From Actinomycetota bacterium (GTDB taxonomy: Bacteria > Actinomycetota > Thermoleophilia > Solirubrobacterales > Solirubrobacteraceae): a stretch of DNA of 12,627 nt. The translations under genes were made by a program, and so were the position numbers. The notes under the pieces are model-generated. The model searched no databases, was not told the DNA's origin, and saw nothing but the letters and a program-made list of their open reading frames with translations. Below, piece by piece: positions 1 through 7,577 of this stretch (its first letter is position 1; each line of letters opens with the position of its first letter). The stretch lies in assembly GCA_005888335.1 (NCBI GenBank), contig VAWY01000111.1, forward strand, positions 1 through 12,627. Reading direction: 5' to 3'.

Positions 1-1
1 C

Positions 2-79
2 TTCTACGCGGGGATGGTCGCCGTGCGCGACACGCCGCTGGCGAGCCTGCGCATCGTCGTCGGAAACGGTGAGCGATGA
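2..79 (+). CDS. C-terminal end of an unidentified protein (partial)
   Basis: The window opens inside a reading frame that gives 25 residues, beginning FYAGMVAVRD and ending VVGNGER, then a TGA at 77-79. That stop overlaps the ATG of the next gene at 76-78 (ATGA), the arrangement expected for translational coupling. This overlap is the main reason to treat the fragment as a real gene end. The fragment is too short to assign to a family. It shows only that the operon of region 1 starts upstream of the window, so the function is left open. Confidence 0.6.
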   Translation, partial: FYAGMVAVRDTPLASLRIVVGNGER

Positions 80-3000
80 CGACGGAGCGCCATCGCGTCT
101 CCGGGCGGCTTGCCGATCGCGTCGCCGAGCTGCTCGCCGACGCGCGCGACGCGCGGGACGGCGGCCGATGGCACGACCTCCGAGCGCTCGCGGGCGCCGC
201 CCTGACGCTGGACCCCGGCAACGCCGAGGCCGAGGCGCTGCTCGCCGGGTCCGCGGAGCGATGCCAGATGACGCTGATGTTCTGCGACGTCGTCGGGTCG
301 ACGGCCATCTCCGACACGCATGACCCCGAGGAGTTCGGGGAGATCCTGCGGGAGTTCCGCGCCGCGTGTGCCGAGGTGATCGAGCGCTTCGGCGGCTTCA
401 TCGAGGATCACCAGGGCGACGGCATGCTGGTGCGCTTCGGCTTCCCCGAGGTCCACGAGGACGACGCGCGCCGAGCGGTGCTCAGCGGCCTGGAGATGGT
501 GCGGGCCGTGCACGCGCGCGACCAGCGCCTGCACGAGCGCTTCGGCGTCGACCTGCGCGTGAGGGTCGCGGTCCACACGGACCTCGTCGTTCTCGACGGC
601 GGGATGGTCACGGGGTTGGCACCGAACGAGGCCTCGCGCCTGCAGGCGGTGGCCGAGCCCGACTCGGTGGTGATCAGCGACGCGACCCACGCGCTGGTGC
701 GCGACGACTTCGAGGTCGAGCCGATCGGCCTCGTCGAGCTGCGCGGCATGTCGCGCCCGGTCGCCGCGTTCAAGGTCCTCCGCGAGCGGGCGACCCGCCG
801 CCTCGCGACGGGCACCGAGCTCACCGCCTTCGCCGGCCGCCGGCGCGAGCGCGCGCGCATCGAGGAGCTCTGGCGCGCCGCGTGCGAGGACCTGCGAGGT
901 GCCGCCGCGGGCGCGGACGTGCCGGCGGCCCGGGCGCTGCTGGTCGTGGGCCCGCCGGGGATCGGCAAGTCCCGGCTGGTCCACGAGGCGGCGCGAGGCC
1001 TGGGAGCGGCCTGCCTGGAGTGCCGCTGCTCGAGCTACCACGAGGCGACGAGCCTGTTCGCGTTCCGCAAGGTGCTCGAGCAGGCCTGCGGGATCGTCGA
1101 AGAGGACGCCGCCGACGCGCGCCTGGCGAAGCTGCGCGACCGGCTCGGCGAGGGTCCCGACCTCCCGTTCCTGGCCGCCGCGCTGCGTATCCCGGCCTCG
1201 AGCCTCTCGCCTCCGACCGCTGTCGACCCGGGCCGCCTGCGCGAGCTGGCCCTCGCCGCCGCGGCACGCCTCGTCCACGTCCACTCGGGGACCGGCCCGT
1301 CGATCCTGTTCGTCGACGACCTGCACTGGGCCGACCCGTCCTCGCTCGACCTGATCTCCGCGCTGCTCGGCGCCCGGAGGCCGGGGCTCGTGCTCGTGCT
1401 CGCCGCCCGCGACGCCTTCGCGCCGCCGTGGCCCGAGGCGATCGTCCCGCGCCTCGAGCTCGGGCCGCTGCCGGCGCACGACCTCGCGCGCATGGTCGAG
1501 TCCATCCCCGCGGGCGCCGAGCTGCCGGGCGTCCGGCGCGCCGGGCTCATCTCGCGCAGCGACGGGGTGCCGCTCTTCCTTGAAGAGCTCGTCCACACCG
1601 CCGATGCCGTCGACCGCGGGCAGGCGCTGCACCGCTCGGTGCAGCAGGCCCGATACGCGATCCCGCCGGCGCTGCGCGACCCGCTGCTGGCGCGGCTCAC
1701 AGTGCCCGGCGTGGACCTCCGGCTCGCCCAGCTGGCGTCGACGATCGGCCGCGACGTCGACCTGGAGCTCCTGCGCGAGATCAGCGGACTGCCCGAGGCG
1801 CCCTTCGCGCAGCGCCTCGAGACGCTGGTCGCCGCGGGGCTCGTCGACCGCTCGAGCGCCGGCGCGATCCGCTTCCGGCACGAGCTGATCCGGGAGCTGG
1901 CCTACGAGACGCAGCGACGCTCCGAGCGGCCCGGCCGCCACAGCCGCGTCGCGGACGTGCTGCTGCGCGACCGCGACGCTTCGCGCTATCGCGACGCCGG
2001 CGAGGCGGCGTTCCACCTCGAGCTCGCGCAGCGCCACCAGGAGGCGATTCACGCGCATCTCACCGCGGCGCAGGGCGCCCAGGAGCTCGGGGCGCACAAG
2101 GAGGCCACGACCAGCCTCACGCGCGCCGTCGAGCTGACGCCGCATCTCGCCGACCGCGTGACGCGCGACCGGACGGAGCTCCTCGTGCGTCAGCTGCGTT
2201 CCTTCAGCGCCGTCATGGCCAGCGGCTACGCGGCTCCGGCGGCGGCCGAGGACCACGGGCGCTGCGTCGCGCTGTGCGAAGCGCTCGGTCTCGGGCCCGA
2301 GCTCATTCCCAGCCTGATCAGCAGCTGGTCCTACTACGCCTTCCGAGGCGAGCTCGATGCCGCGGACCACGTCACCGACACGATGGAGCGGGGGTTCGAG
2401 ACCGGTCGCGTCAACTTCCCGCTCGCGTTCGCCGGGCGCGGGATCGTCGACTTCTTCCGCGGGCGGTTCGGCGAGGCACGCCGGCTCATGGAGGCCTTCG
2501 TCGAGCATCCCTGGGGCCAGACGGCGAACCGGCCGCGCCCGAGCTGGCCGCTGCCCAACGATCCGCTCGCGTGCGTCATCGCGCATCTCGTGCCGACGCT
2601 CTGGATCGCCGGGGAGCAGGAGGCGGCGGAGGAGATGGCGCGCCGCGCGCTGCACCGTGTGGAAGGGCTGGACTTCCCGTTCGGCCCGTTCAGCGCCGGC
2701 TACGTCCACAGCCTCCTGGCCGTGACGCACCGGCTCGACGGCGACCACGCGGCCGCGGCGCGGCACGCGCGCGCGATGCTGGCGCTGGGCGAGCGTCACG
2801 GGTTCGTGATGTGGACGCTCGCCGGCGCGATCCAGGCCCGGCTGAGCCAGGTCCACGCCGGAGAGCGGGAGGTGCTCGAGGTGCTCGTCGCGAGCGTCGA
2901 CGCATGGCGGCACGTGCTCGTCGCCGAGGTGTGGACGCCGTACTGGCTGACCGCGCTGGCGGACGCGCAGCGAGCGGTCGGGCGCCGCGAGGACGCCCTG

Positions 3001-3309
3001 CGGTCGCTGGACGAGGCGCTCAAGGTGGCCGGGCGCACGGGCAGCGACTTCTGCTCCGCGGAGGCGCTGCGCGTGCGTGGGGAGCTGCGTCACGAGCTCG
3101 GCGACCGCGGCGGGCTCGCGGACCTGCAGGCGGCCGTGGACCGCGCGCGGCGCCAGGACGCCGCGGTCTTCGAGCTGCGCTCGGCGATCTCCCTCGCCCA
3201 CGCAACCACCGAGGCGTCCGCCCACGAGGCGCTCGAGACGGCCATCGGGCACGCGCGAGGCACGCACCCTCGGGAGCTCGACGAGGCCCGGTCGCTGGCC
3301 GCGTCCTGA
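76..3309 (+). CDS. Class III nucleotide cyclase domain fused to AAA/STAND-type ATPase and TPR-like repeats
   Basis: Predicted cytoplasmic signalling protein of 1077 residues with no signal peptide or membrane segment. Residues 1-62 include a TPR-like stretch (DPGNAEAEALL). Residues 65-235 are a class III adenylate/guanylate cyclase domain. Its metal-binding aspartates are D71 (FCDVVGST) and D115 (GDG), and N184/R188 (PNEASRL) match the transition-state Asn/Arg pair. The purine-selecting lysine position, four before D115, is Asp111, so the substrate and even activity are uncertain. An ATPase domain follows, with Walker A GPPGIGKS at 292-299, Walker B ILFVDD at 410-415 then LHWAD, and the GVPLFLEEL segment near 497-505. 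The stretch IRFRHELIRELAYE at 598-611 is typical of the MalT/STAND-like cyclase-ATPases. The remainder to 1077 is alpha-helical TPR-like repeats. No C-terminal LuxR-type helix-turn-helix is visible, so output is probably through protein contacts or cyclic nucleotide. The ATG at 76 overlaps the previous stop. The next gene starts 12 bases after this stop, so it is probably co-transcribed with the isoprenoid-type genes. Confidence 0.9.
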   Translation: MTTERHRVSGRLADRVAELLADARDARDGGRWHDLRALAGAALTLDPGNAEAEALLAGSAERCQMTLMFCDVVGSTAISDTHDPEEFGEILREFRAACAEVIERFGGFIEDHQGDGMLVRFGFPEVHEDDARRAVLSGLEMVRAVHARDQRLHERFGVDLRVRVAVHTDLVVLDGGMVTGLAPNEASRLQAVAEPDSVVISDATHALVRDDFEVEPIGLVELRGMSRPVAAFKVLRERATRRLATGTELTAFAGRRRERARIEELWRAACEDLRGAAAGADVPAARALLVVGPPGIGKSRLVHEAARGLGAACLECRCSSYHEATSLFAFRKVLEQACGIVEEDAADARLAKLRDRLGEGPDLPFLAAALRIPASSLSPPTAVDPGRLRELALAAAARLVHVHSGTGPSILFVDDLHWADPSSLDLISALLGARRPGLVLVLAARDAFAPPWPEAIVPRLELGPLPAHDLARMVESIPAGAELPGVRRAGLISRSDGVPLFLEELVHTADAVDRGQALHRSVQQARYAIPPALRDPLLARLTVPGVDLRLAQLASTIGRDVDLELLREISGLPEAPFAQRLETLVAAGLVDRSSAGAIRFRHELIRELAYETQRRSERPGRHSRVADVLLRDRDASRYRDAGEAAFHLELAQRHQEAIHAHLTAAQGAQELGAHKEATTSLTRAVELTPHLADRVTRDRTELLVRQLRSFSAVMASGYAAPAAAEDHGRCVALCEALGLGPELIPSLISSWSYYAFRGELDAADHVTDTMERGFETGRVNFPLAFAGRGIVDFFRGRFGEARRLMEAFVEHPWGQTANRPRPSWPLPNDPLACVIAHLVPTLWIAGEQEAAEEMARRALHRVEGLDFPFGPFSAGYVHSLLAVTHRLDGDHAAAARHARAMLALGERHGFVMWTLAGAIQARLSQVHAGEREVLEVLVASVDAWRHVLVAEVWTPYWLTALADAQRAVGRREDALRSLDEALKVAGRTGSDFCSAEALRVRGELRHELGDRGGLADLQAAVDRARRQDAAVFELRSAISLAHATTEASAHEALETAIGHARGTHPRELDEARSLAAS

Positions 3310-3321
3310 CCGCGAGGCGAG

Positions 3322-5394
3322 ATGCCGGCCGCGCGCAAGAGGCGGGTCGCGATCCTGGGCGGAGGGATGGCCGGCCTGACCGCCGCTTGGTCGCTGAGCG
3401 AGCCGGAGGCGCGCGACGACGTCGAGATCTGCGTCTTCGAGCGGGCGGCCTCGCTGGGCGGCAAGGGGGCCAGCACGCGCGGCATCCACGGGAGGATCGA
3501 GGAGCACGGCCTGCACGTCTGGCTCGGCTACTACGAGAACGCCTTCCGGCTGATCCGCGCCGTCTACGACGAGCTCGACCGCCCCGTGACCGATCCGGCG
3601 TGCCCGATTGCGTCCTGGCGCGACGCGTTCGCCCCGGCCGATCTCGTCGGAGTCGGCGACCGGCGCGATGGCTCCTGGTCGCACTGGGTCGCCGCGTTCG
3701 GGCGCAACGACGGCGAGCCGGGCGACGGGGCCGCGGCGGACGGGCCGCTCTCGGTCGTGACGTTCGTGCGCCGAGGGCTCGGGCTGCTGCTCGACTTCTC
3801 CGATTCGATCGGGGCGCCGGCCGTGCCGCCGGGCGCGAGCGGGCCGGCGCGCGTCGTGCTGAGCGGGTCGCCCGTCCCCCCGCGCCCCGACGGTTCAGCC
3901 GCGGTGCGCGAGCTCGGCGAGCTCGTGCGCCGGGCGGAGATCGCGGCGCTGGTGGGCGCCATCGAGTCGATCAGGATGCTGCGCGCGGGCGTGCCGCGCG
4001 GCGGGTCGCTCGCCACGCTCGTGCTGGGCTACCTCGATCGGATTCGCACGGAGCTGCTGGAGCGCGTGCGCCGGGACACCGATGCCGCACGCTCGGCCGA
4101 GCTCGCCGACATGGTGATCAGCGCGCTGCAGGGAGTGATCGCCGACGGCCTCCTGACCGATCCCGCGGGCTTCGCGGTCGTCGACCATCTCGACTTCCGG
4201 GATTGGCTCGCGCGCCACGGCGCGCGGCCCGAGACGCTCGCCTCGCCGCTCATCCGCGGGATGTACGACCTGGTCTTCGCCTACGAGGACGGCGACCCGG
4301 GGCGGCCGCGCTTCCCGGCGGGGCTCGGTCTGTTCCTCGCGGGCAAGCTCTTCTTCGAGTACCGGGGATCGATCTTCTGGCAGATGCAAGCCGGCATGGG
4401 CGACGTGGTGTTCGCGCCGCTGTACCAGGCGCTGCGCGCCCGGGGCGTCCGGTTCCGGCTGCGCCATCGCGTCGCGCGGCTGCGGCTGTCGGGGGACCGG
4501 GAGAGCGTGGCGGAGATCGTCCTGCGGCGGCCCGCCGGCACCGGTGTCGAGGACGATCCGCTGGTCCGCGTGCTCGGTCTGCCGTGCTTCCCCTCGACGC
4601 CCCGGTCGCGCCCGATCGGCGGCAGCGAGGACGAGCTCGTCCTGACTGCGGGCGAGGACTTCGACGACGTCGTCCTGGCCACGTCGCCGGGACCGCTCCG
4701 GTCGGTGTGCGCCGAGCTGGTCGACGACTCGCCGCGATGGCGCGCCATGGTGGACGGCCTCGCCACGGTCCCAACCCAGTCGCTGCAGGTGTGGCTGCGC
4801 GAGGACGAGCGGGCGCTCGGCTGGCGCTGGCCGGGCGCGACCGTGAGCGCCTACGCGACGCCCTTCGACACGTACGCCTCGATGAGCCACCTCATCGCGC
4901 GCGAGGCATGGCCCGCCGGCGAGCAGCCCCTCGCGATCGGCTACTTCTGCAGCGTCCTTCCACGCCGCGCTGCCGACGATGCCGTCGCCGCGCACCGCCT
5001 CGTCCGCGCCAACGCCCTCGAGTTCCTGGAGTCACGCTCGGGTGGTCTGTGGCCGGGTGCCGCCGCGGCCGACGGAGGGTTCCGGTGGGAGCTGCTGTGC
5101 GGCGCCGACGGCGCGGTCGGTCCGCGGCGCCTGGACTCGCAGTACTGGCGCGCCAACGTCGATCCGTCGGAGCACTACGTGCAGGCGCTCCCGGGCACCG
5201 GCGACCTGCGATTGCGCGCCGACGCCTCGGGCTACGGCAACCTCGTCCTCGCCGGCGACTGGATCGACTCGGGGCTGGGCGCGGGCTGCATCGAGGCCGC
5301 GGTGCTGGCGGGCCTCCAGGCGGCCAACGCCGTCCGGGGTCGCCCGCGCTCGGCGGGCGTCGCGGGATCGTGGATCGGCCTGGGAGCCGCATGA
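3322..5394 (+). CDS. FAD-dependent oxidoreductase, phytoene desaturase/hydroxysqualene dehydroxylase-like
   Basis: Predicted flavoenzyme of 690 residues. The N-terminal dinucleotide-binding fold has GGGMAG at 13-18 and the ribose-binding acid E40 (VFERAASLGGKG). The segment EEHGLHVWLGYYENAFRL at 60-77 matches the conserved EHG-H-G-Y-N region of carotenoid desaturase and squalene-associated FAD oxidoreductases. The C-terminal FAD motif LAGDWIDSGLGAGCIEAAV is at about 643-661. Family members are commonly 430-520 residues. The extra length includes a Gly/Pro/Ala-rich segment at about 110-195 and further insertions in the middle. The family removes hydrogen or hydroxyl groups from isoprenoid chains, or oxidises amines and other hydrophobic substrates; the substrate here is unknown. 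The polyprenyl synthase two genes downstream favours an isoprenoid substrate (inference). Start: ATG at 3322 with a GAGGCGAG ribosome-binding site just upstream. The stop overlaps the next start (ATGA at 5391). Confidence 0.88.
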   Translation: MPAARKRRVAILGGGMAGLTAAWSLSEPEARDDVEICVFERAASLGGKGASTRGIHGRIEEHGLHVWLGYYENAFRLIRAVYDELDRPVTDPACPIASWRDAFAPADLVGVGDRRDGSWSHWVAAFGRNDGEPGDGAAADGPLSVVTFVRRGLGLLLDFSDSIGAPAVPPGASGPARVVLSGSPVPPRPDGSAAVRELGELVRRAEIAALVGAIESIRMLRAGVPRGGSLATLVLGYLDRIRTELLERVRRDTDAARSAELADMVISALQGVIADGLLTDPAGFAVVDHLDFRDWLARHGARPETLASPLIRGMYDLVFAYEDGDPGRPRFPAGLGLFLAGKLFFEYRGSIFWQMQAGMGDVVFAPLYQALRARGVRFRLRHRVARLRLSGDRESVAEIVLRRPAGTGVEDDPLVRVLGLPCFPSTPRSRPIGGSEDELVLTAGEDFDDVVLATSPGPLRSVCAELVDDSPRWRAMVDGLATVPTQSLQVWLREDERALGWRWPGATVSAYATPFDTYASMSHLIAREAWPAGEQPLAIGYFCSVLPRRAADDAVAAHRLVRANALEFLESRSGGLWPGAAAADGGFRWELLCGADGAVGPRRLDSQYWRANVDPSEHYVQALPGTGDLRLRADASGYGNLVLAGDWIDSGLGAGCIEAAVLAGLQAANAVRGRPRSAGVAGSWIGLGAA

Positions 5395-6047
5395 CGGCGG
5401 GCAACGGGCATCCGGGCGGCGAGCGGGGGCCGGGGGAGGCGCTGCGCGCGCTGACCGACGCCCAGCGGCGCAGCGTCGCGGCGGCATCGGACCTGTTCGA
5501 CGCGCTCATGGGGGAGATCGGGGCGCGCGAGCCGCCCCGGCTGCGGGTCGGCGCCGCGTTGCGGGCGCTCGGCGAGGCGGCGGACGGCAACGACGCCGCG
5601 CGGATGCGGGCCGTCGTCGCGCGCGCGATCGACCTGTACGCCGACCTCGTGCGCGAGACGTTCGAGCTGTACGCCGACATGGCGCAGCTGGCCGTGGACG
5701 GTCGCGGCGCGGCGGTCTCGGCCTCGGGCGGCGGCGCGGCCGTCGAGCTCGACGGCGCCCCGGGCCAGGCGGCCGCGGCGCCCGTATGGCTGCACAACGC
5801 GACGGAGTCGCCGATGATCGCGGTCGCCCTACGCCTCACCGATCTCGCCGCGCACGACGGCGCGACCGTCGCCGGCGCCCACGGCACCTTCTCGCCGGCG
5901 AGCCTCGACGTGGCGGCAGGTGGGAGCGGCAGCGCGACGCTGCAGATCGCCGTGCCGCACGGCGCGCCCGCGGGCGCCTACCACGGCCTGGTGCTCGCCT
6001 CCGGCCTGCCCGCCGCGAGCGTCCCCGTCCTCCTGGTCGTGCGGTGA
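5391..6047 (+). CDS. Protein of unknown family: helical N-terminus plus C-terminal beta-sandwich-like domain
   Basis: I do not recognise this 218-residue protein. The ATG at 5391 overlaps the oxidoreductase stop and is preceded by GGGAG at 5382-5386. Its own TGA overlaps the GTG of the prenyl synthase, so it sits locked between two enzymes. Residues 17-105 are predicted helical and include a near-duplicated LYAD segment (DLYADLVRE, ELYADMAQL at about 81-100). Residues 106-130 are a Gly/Ala linker. Residues 131-218 look all-beta: WLHNATES, a middle segment with FSPASLDVAAGG, then GAPAGAYHGLVLASGL and a final hydrophobic strand VPVLLVV. That resembles the immunoglobulin-like/NEW3 type of fold in which a P-x-G-x-Y-x-G-x-V turn precedes the last strand. 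There is no signal peptide, membrane helix or catalytic motif. A scaffold, carrier or substrate-presenting partner of the neighbouring enzymes is possible but unproven. Confidence 0.8.
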   Translation: MTAGNGHPGGERGPGEALRALTDAQRRSVAAASDLFDALMGEIGAREPPRLRVGAALRALGEAADGNDAARMRAVVARAIDLYADLVRETFELYADMAQLAVDGRGAAVSASGGGAAVELDGAPGQAAAAPVWLHNATESPMIAVALRLTDLAAHDGATVAGAHGTFSPASLDVAAGGSGSATLQIAVPHGAPAGAYHGLVLASGLPAASVPVLLVVR

Positions 6048-7081
6048 GCGCGGCGGCTCGTCCGGGAGAGCTCGAGGAGCGACTCGCCGGCTATGCCCGC
6101 GCCACGCGGACGGCCATGGAGGACTTCCTGGAGTCGGGGCAGCCGTCGAAGTACCTGTATGACCTGATTCGCGACTACCCGCGTCGCGCGGGCAAGGGCA
6201 TCCGGCCGGCGCTGCTGCTCGCCTCCTGCCAGGCCCACGGGGGCTCGCTGCGGGAGGCGCTGGGGCCGGCCGTCGCGCTCGAGATGCTGCACAACGCGTT
6301 CCTGATCCACGACGACCTGGAGGACGCCAGCCCGCGCCGGCGCGGCGCGGCGACGCTGCACGAGGTTCACGGCGTCGCGCTGGCGGTCAACGCCGGAGAC
6401 GCCCTCGCCGCCCTTGCTCTGCAGCCCCTGATGGAGAGCTCACTGCTGGGCAGCCGGGTGTCGCGGCGGCTGATCGAGGAGTTCCTCCTCATGATCCGGC
6501 AGACCACCGAGGGGCAGGCGCTCGAGCTCGGCTGGCGCCGGGACAACGTCGTGGATCTCGGACCCGCGGATTACCTGCGTCTGGTCGTCAAGAAGACCTG
6601 CTGGTACACGACGGTGGCGCCCCTGCGCCTCGGCGCCATCGTCGGATCGCGGGACACCGCGGCGCTGGACTCCCTCAGCCGCTTCGGCCTCTATCTCGGC
6701 ATCGCCTTCCAGATCCGCGACGACCTCCTGAGCATGCTGGGCTCGTGCGAGCGGCACGGCAAGGAGGCCCTGGGCGACATTCGCGAGGGGAAGCGCACGC
6801 TGATGCTCATCCACCTGCTCGCGACGGCCGCGGGCCGCGACCGTGTCGAGGTTGTCGACTACCTCGCTTCGGCCGAGTCCGAGCGGAGCCTGGTCGACGG
6901 ACTGCGGGTCCTCGAGCTCATGGAGGCCTACGGGAGCCTGGCGTTCGCGCGCGAGTACGCCGACGGCATGATGGTGGCCGCGTGCGAGGCGTTCGACGAC
7001 GCGTTTGCCGGCGCGCGCGGCGCTGCCGCCACGGAGTTCATCCGGGAGCTGATCCCGTACGTGATCACGCGCACGCTTTGA
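6044..7081 (+). CDS. Trans-polyprenyl diphosphate synthase (isoprenyl synthase family)
   Basis: Predicted cytoplasmic prenyltransferase of 345 residues that condenses isopentenyl diphosphate with an allylic diphosphate to make a trans-polyprenyl diphosphate. Visible motifs are GKGIRP at 49-54 (substrate diphosphate binding), the first aspartate-rich motif DDLED at 89-93 followed by RRRG at 97-100, and the second region FQIRDD at 221-226, followed by GKEALGDIREGKRTL at 238-252. The second motif reads DDLLS (225-229) and lacks the final Asp of the textbook DDxxD; actinobacterial relatives often vary here, so activity is still expected. Residues before the first motif are A84 and F85, so chain length (farnesyl, geranylgeranyl or longer) cannot be fixed by eye. 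I chose the GTG at 6044 because it overlaps the previous stop (GTGA) and leads directly into the conserved region. It is the last gene of the plus-strand operon and faces the convergent lipoprotein gene 19 bases away. Confidence 0.92.
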   Translation: MSAAARPGELEERLAGYARATRTAMEDFLESGQPSKYLYDLIRDYPRRAGKGIRPALLLASCQAHGGSLREALGPAVALEMLHNAFLIHDDLEDASPRRRGAATLHEVHGVALAVNAGDALAALALQPLMESSLLGSRVSRRLIEEFLLMIRQTTEGQALELGWRRDNVVDLGPADYLRLVVKKTCWYTTVAPLRLGAIVGSRDTAALDSLSRFGLYLGIAFQIRDDLLSMLGSCERHGKEALGDIREGKRTLMLIHLLATAAGRDRVEVVDYLASAESERSLVDGLRVLELMEAYGSLAFAREYADGMMVAACEAFDDAFAGARGAAATEFIRELIPYVITRTL

Positions 7082-7100
7082 ACATCGAGAGGTTGTCTTG

Positions 7101-7577
7101 CTAGGTCCGCGTACAGGCGCCGAGGCCGGCCGCGCGATAGCGCGCGTCGGCCTCCGCGCCGAGGCGGTCGAGCTCCGGCCGCGCGCGCTTGAGCAGCGCG
7201 ACGTCGCGCGAGTCGCCGTGCAGGCGCGCCGCCAGCGCGCGCAGCGCGGCGAGCGCGCGCCGCTCGCCGACGATGATCGCCGCGTGCTCGTCCTGAAGGT
7301 CCTTCGGCGGGCGCAGGGCCTGCAGGCGGCGCAGGCTGCGCTCGCTGACGGCGATCCCGCCGACGAGGAAGGTCTTGAACTGGCTCGTGGTGCGCGGCTG
7401 GCCGAGCGCGACCGTCCGCCGGCGGGCGTCGTCGCAGATGCGGGTCGCGCGGGCGCGGTAGGCGGAGGCGCTCAGCCGCCCGTCGCCGCCTCCACCGCAC
7501 CCGGCCGGCAGGGCCACCGCGGCGAGCGCCGCGACTGCGGCGACCGCCCGGCGCGCCTCAGGCCACGCGGTGCACAC
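7101..7577 (-). CDS. Small putative lipoprotein, function unknown
   Basis: A 158-residue protein with a hydrophobic Ala/Val-rich N-terminus (residues 10-24) ending in LPAGCGGGG, so C27 is a likely lipidation site. Proline at -3 makes the lipobox non-standard. The mature part is helical and Arg/Ala-rich, with YRARATRICDDARRRT soon after the anchor (about residues 39-54), a pattern seen in small secreted actinobacterial helical proteins of unknown role. No enzyme motif is visible. The GTG at 7577 is the only start that keeps the signal segment. It lies 20 bases inside the end of the Nudix gene, suggesting co-transcription and coupling. It would be anchored on the outer face of the cytoplasmic membrane. 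Confidence 0.7.
   Translation of the reverse strand: MCTAWPEARRAVAAVAALAAVALPAGCGGGGDGRLSASAYRARATRICDDARRRTVALGQPRTTSQFKTFLVGGIAVSERSLRRLQALRPPKDLQDEHAAIIVGERRALAALRALAARLHGDSRDVALLKRARPELDRLGAEADARYRAAGLGACTRT

Noticed and set aside
4..3684. Minus-strand open frame of 1226 codons opposite the cyclase/ATPase gene
   Set aside because: It is a shadow of GC-rich codon use. The translation is Arg/Ala/Gly-rich with no recognisable domain, while the plus strand encodes clear cyclase, Walker and FAD motifs over the same bases.
2274..5390. Long plus-strand frame upstream of and in frame with the 218-residue protein
   Set aside because: The upstream part is low-complexity Arg/Ala/Pro and overlaps two well-supported genes in another frame. 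The ATG at 5391, coupled to the previous stop, explains the real gene.
7082..7100. Possible terminator between the convergent prenyl synthase and lipoprotein genes
   Set aside because: The 19-base gap has no inverted repeat or T-run; any termination signal would have to lie within the genes.
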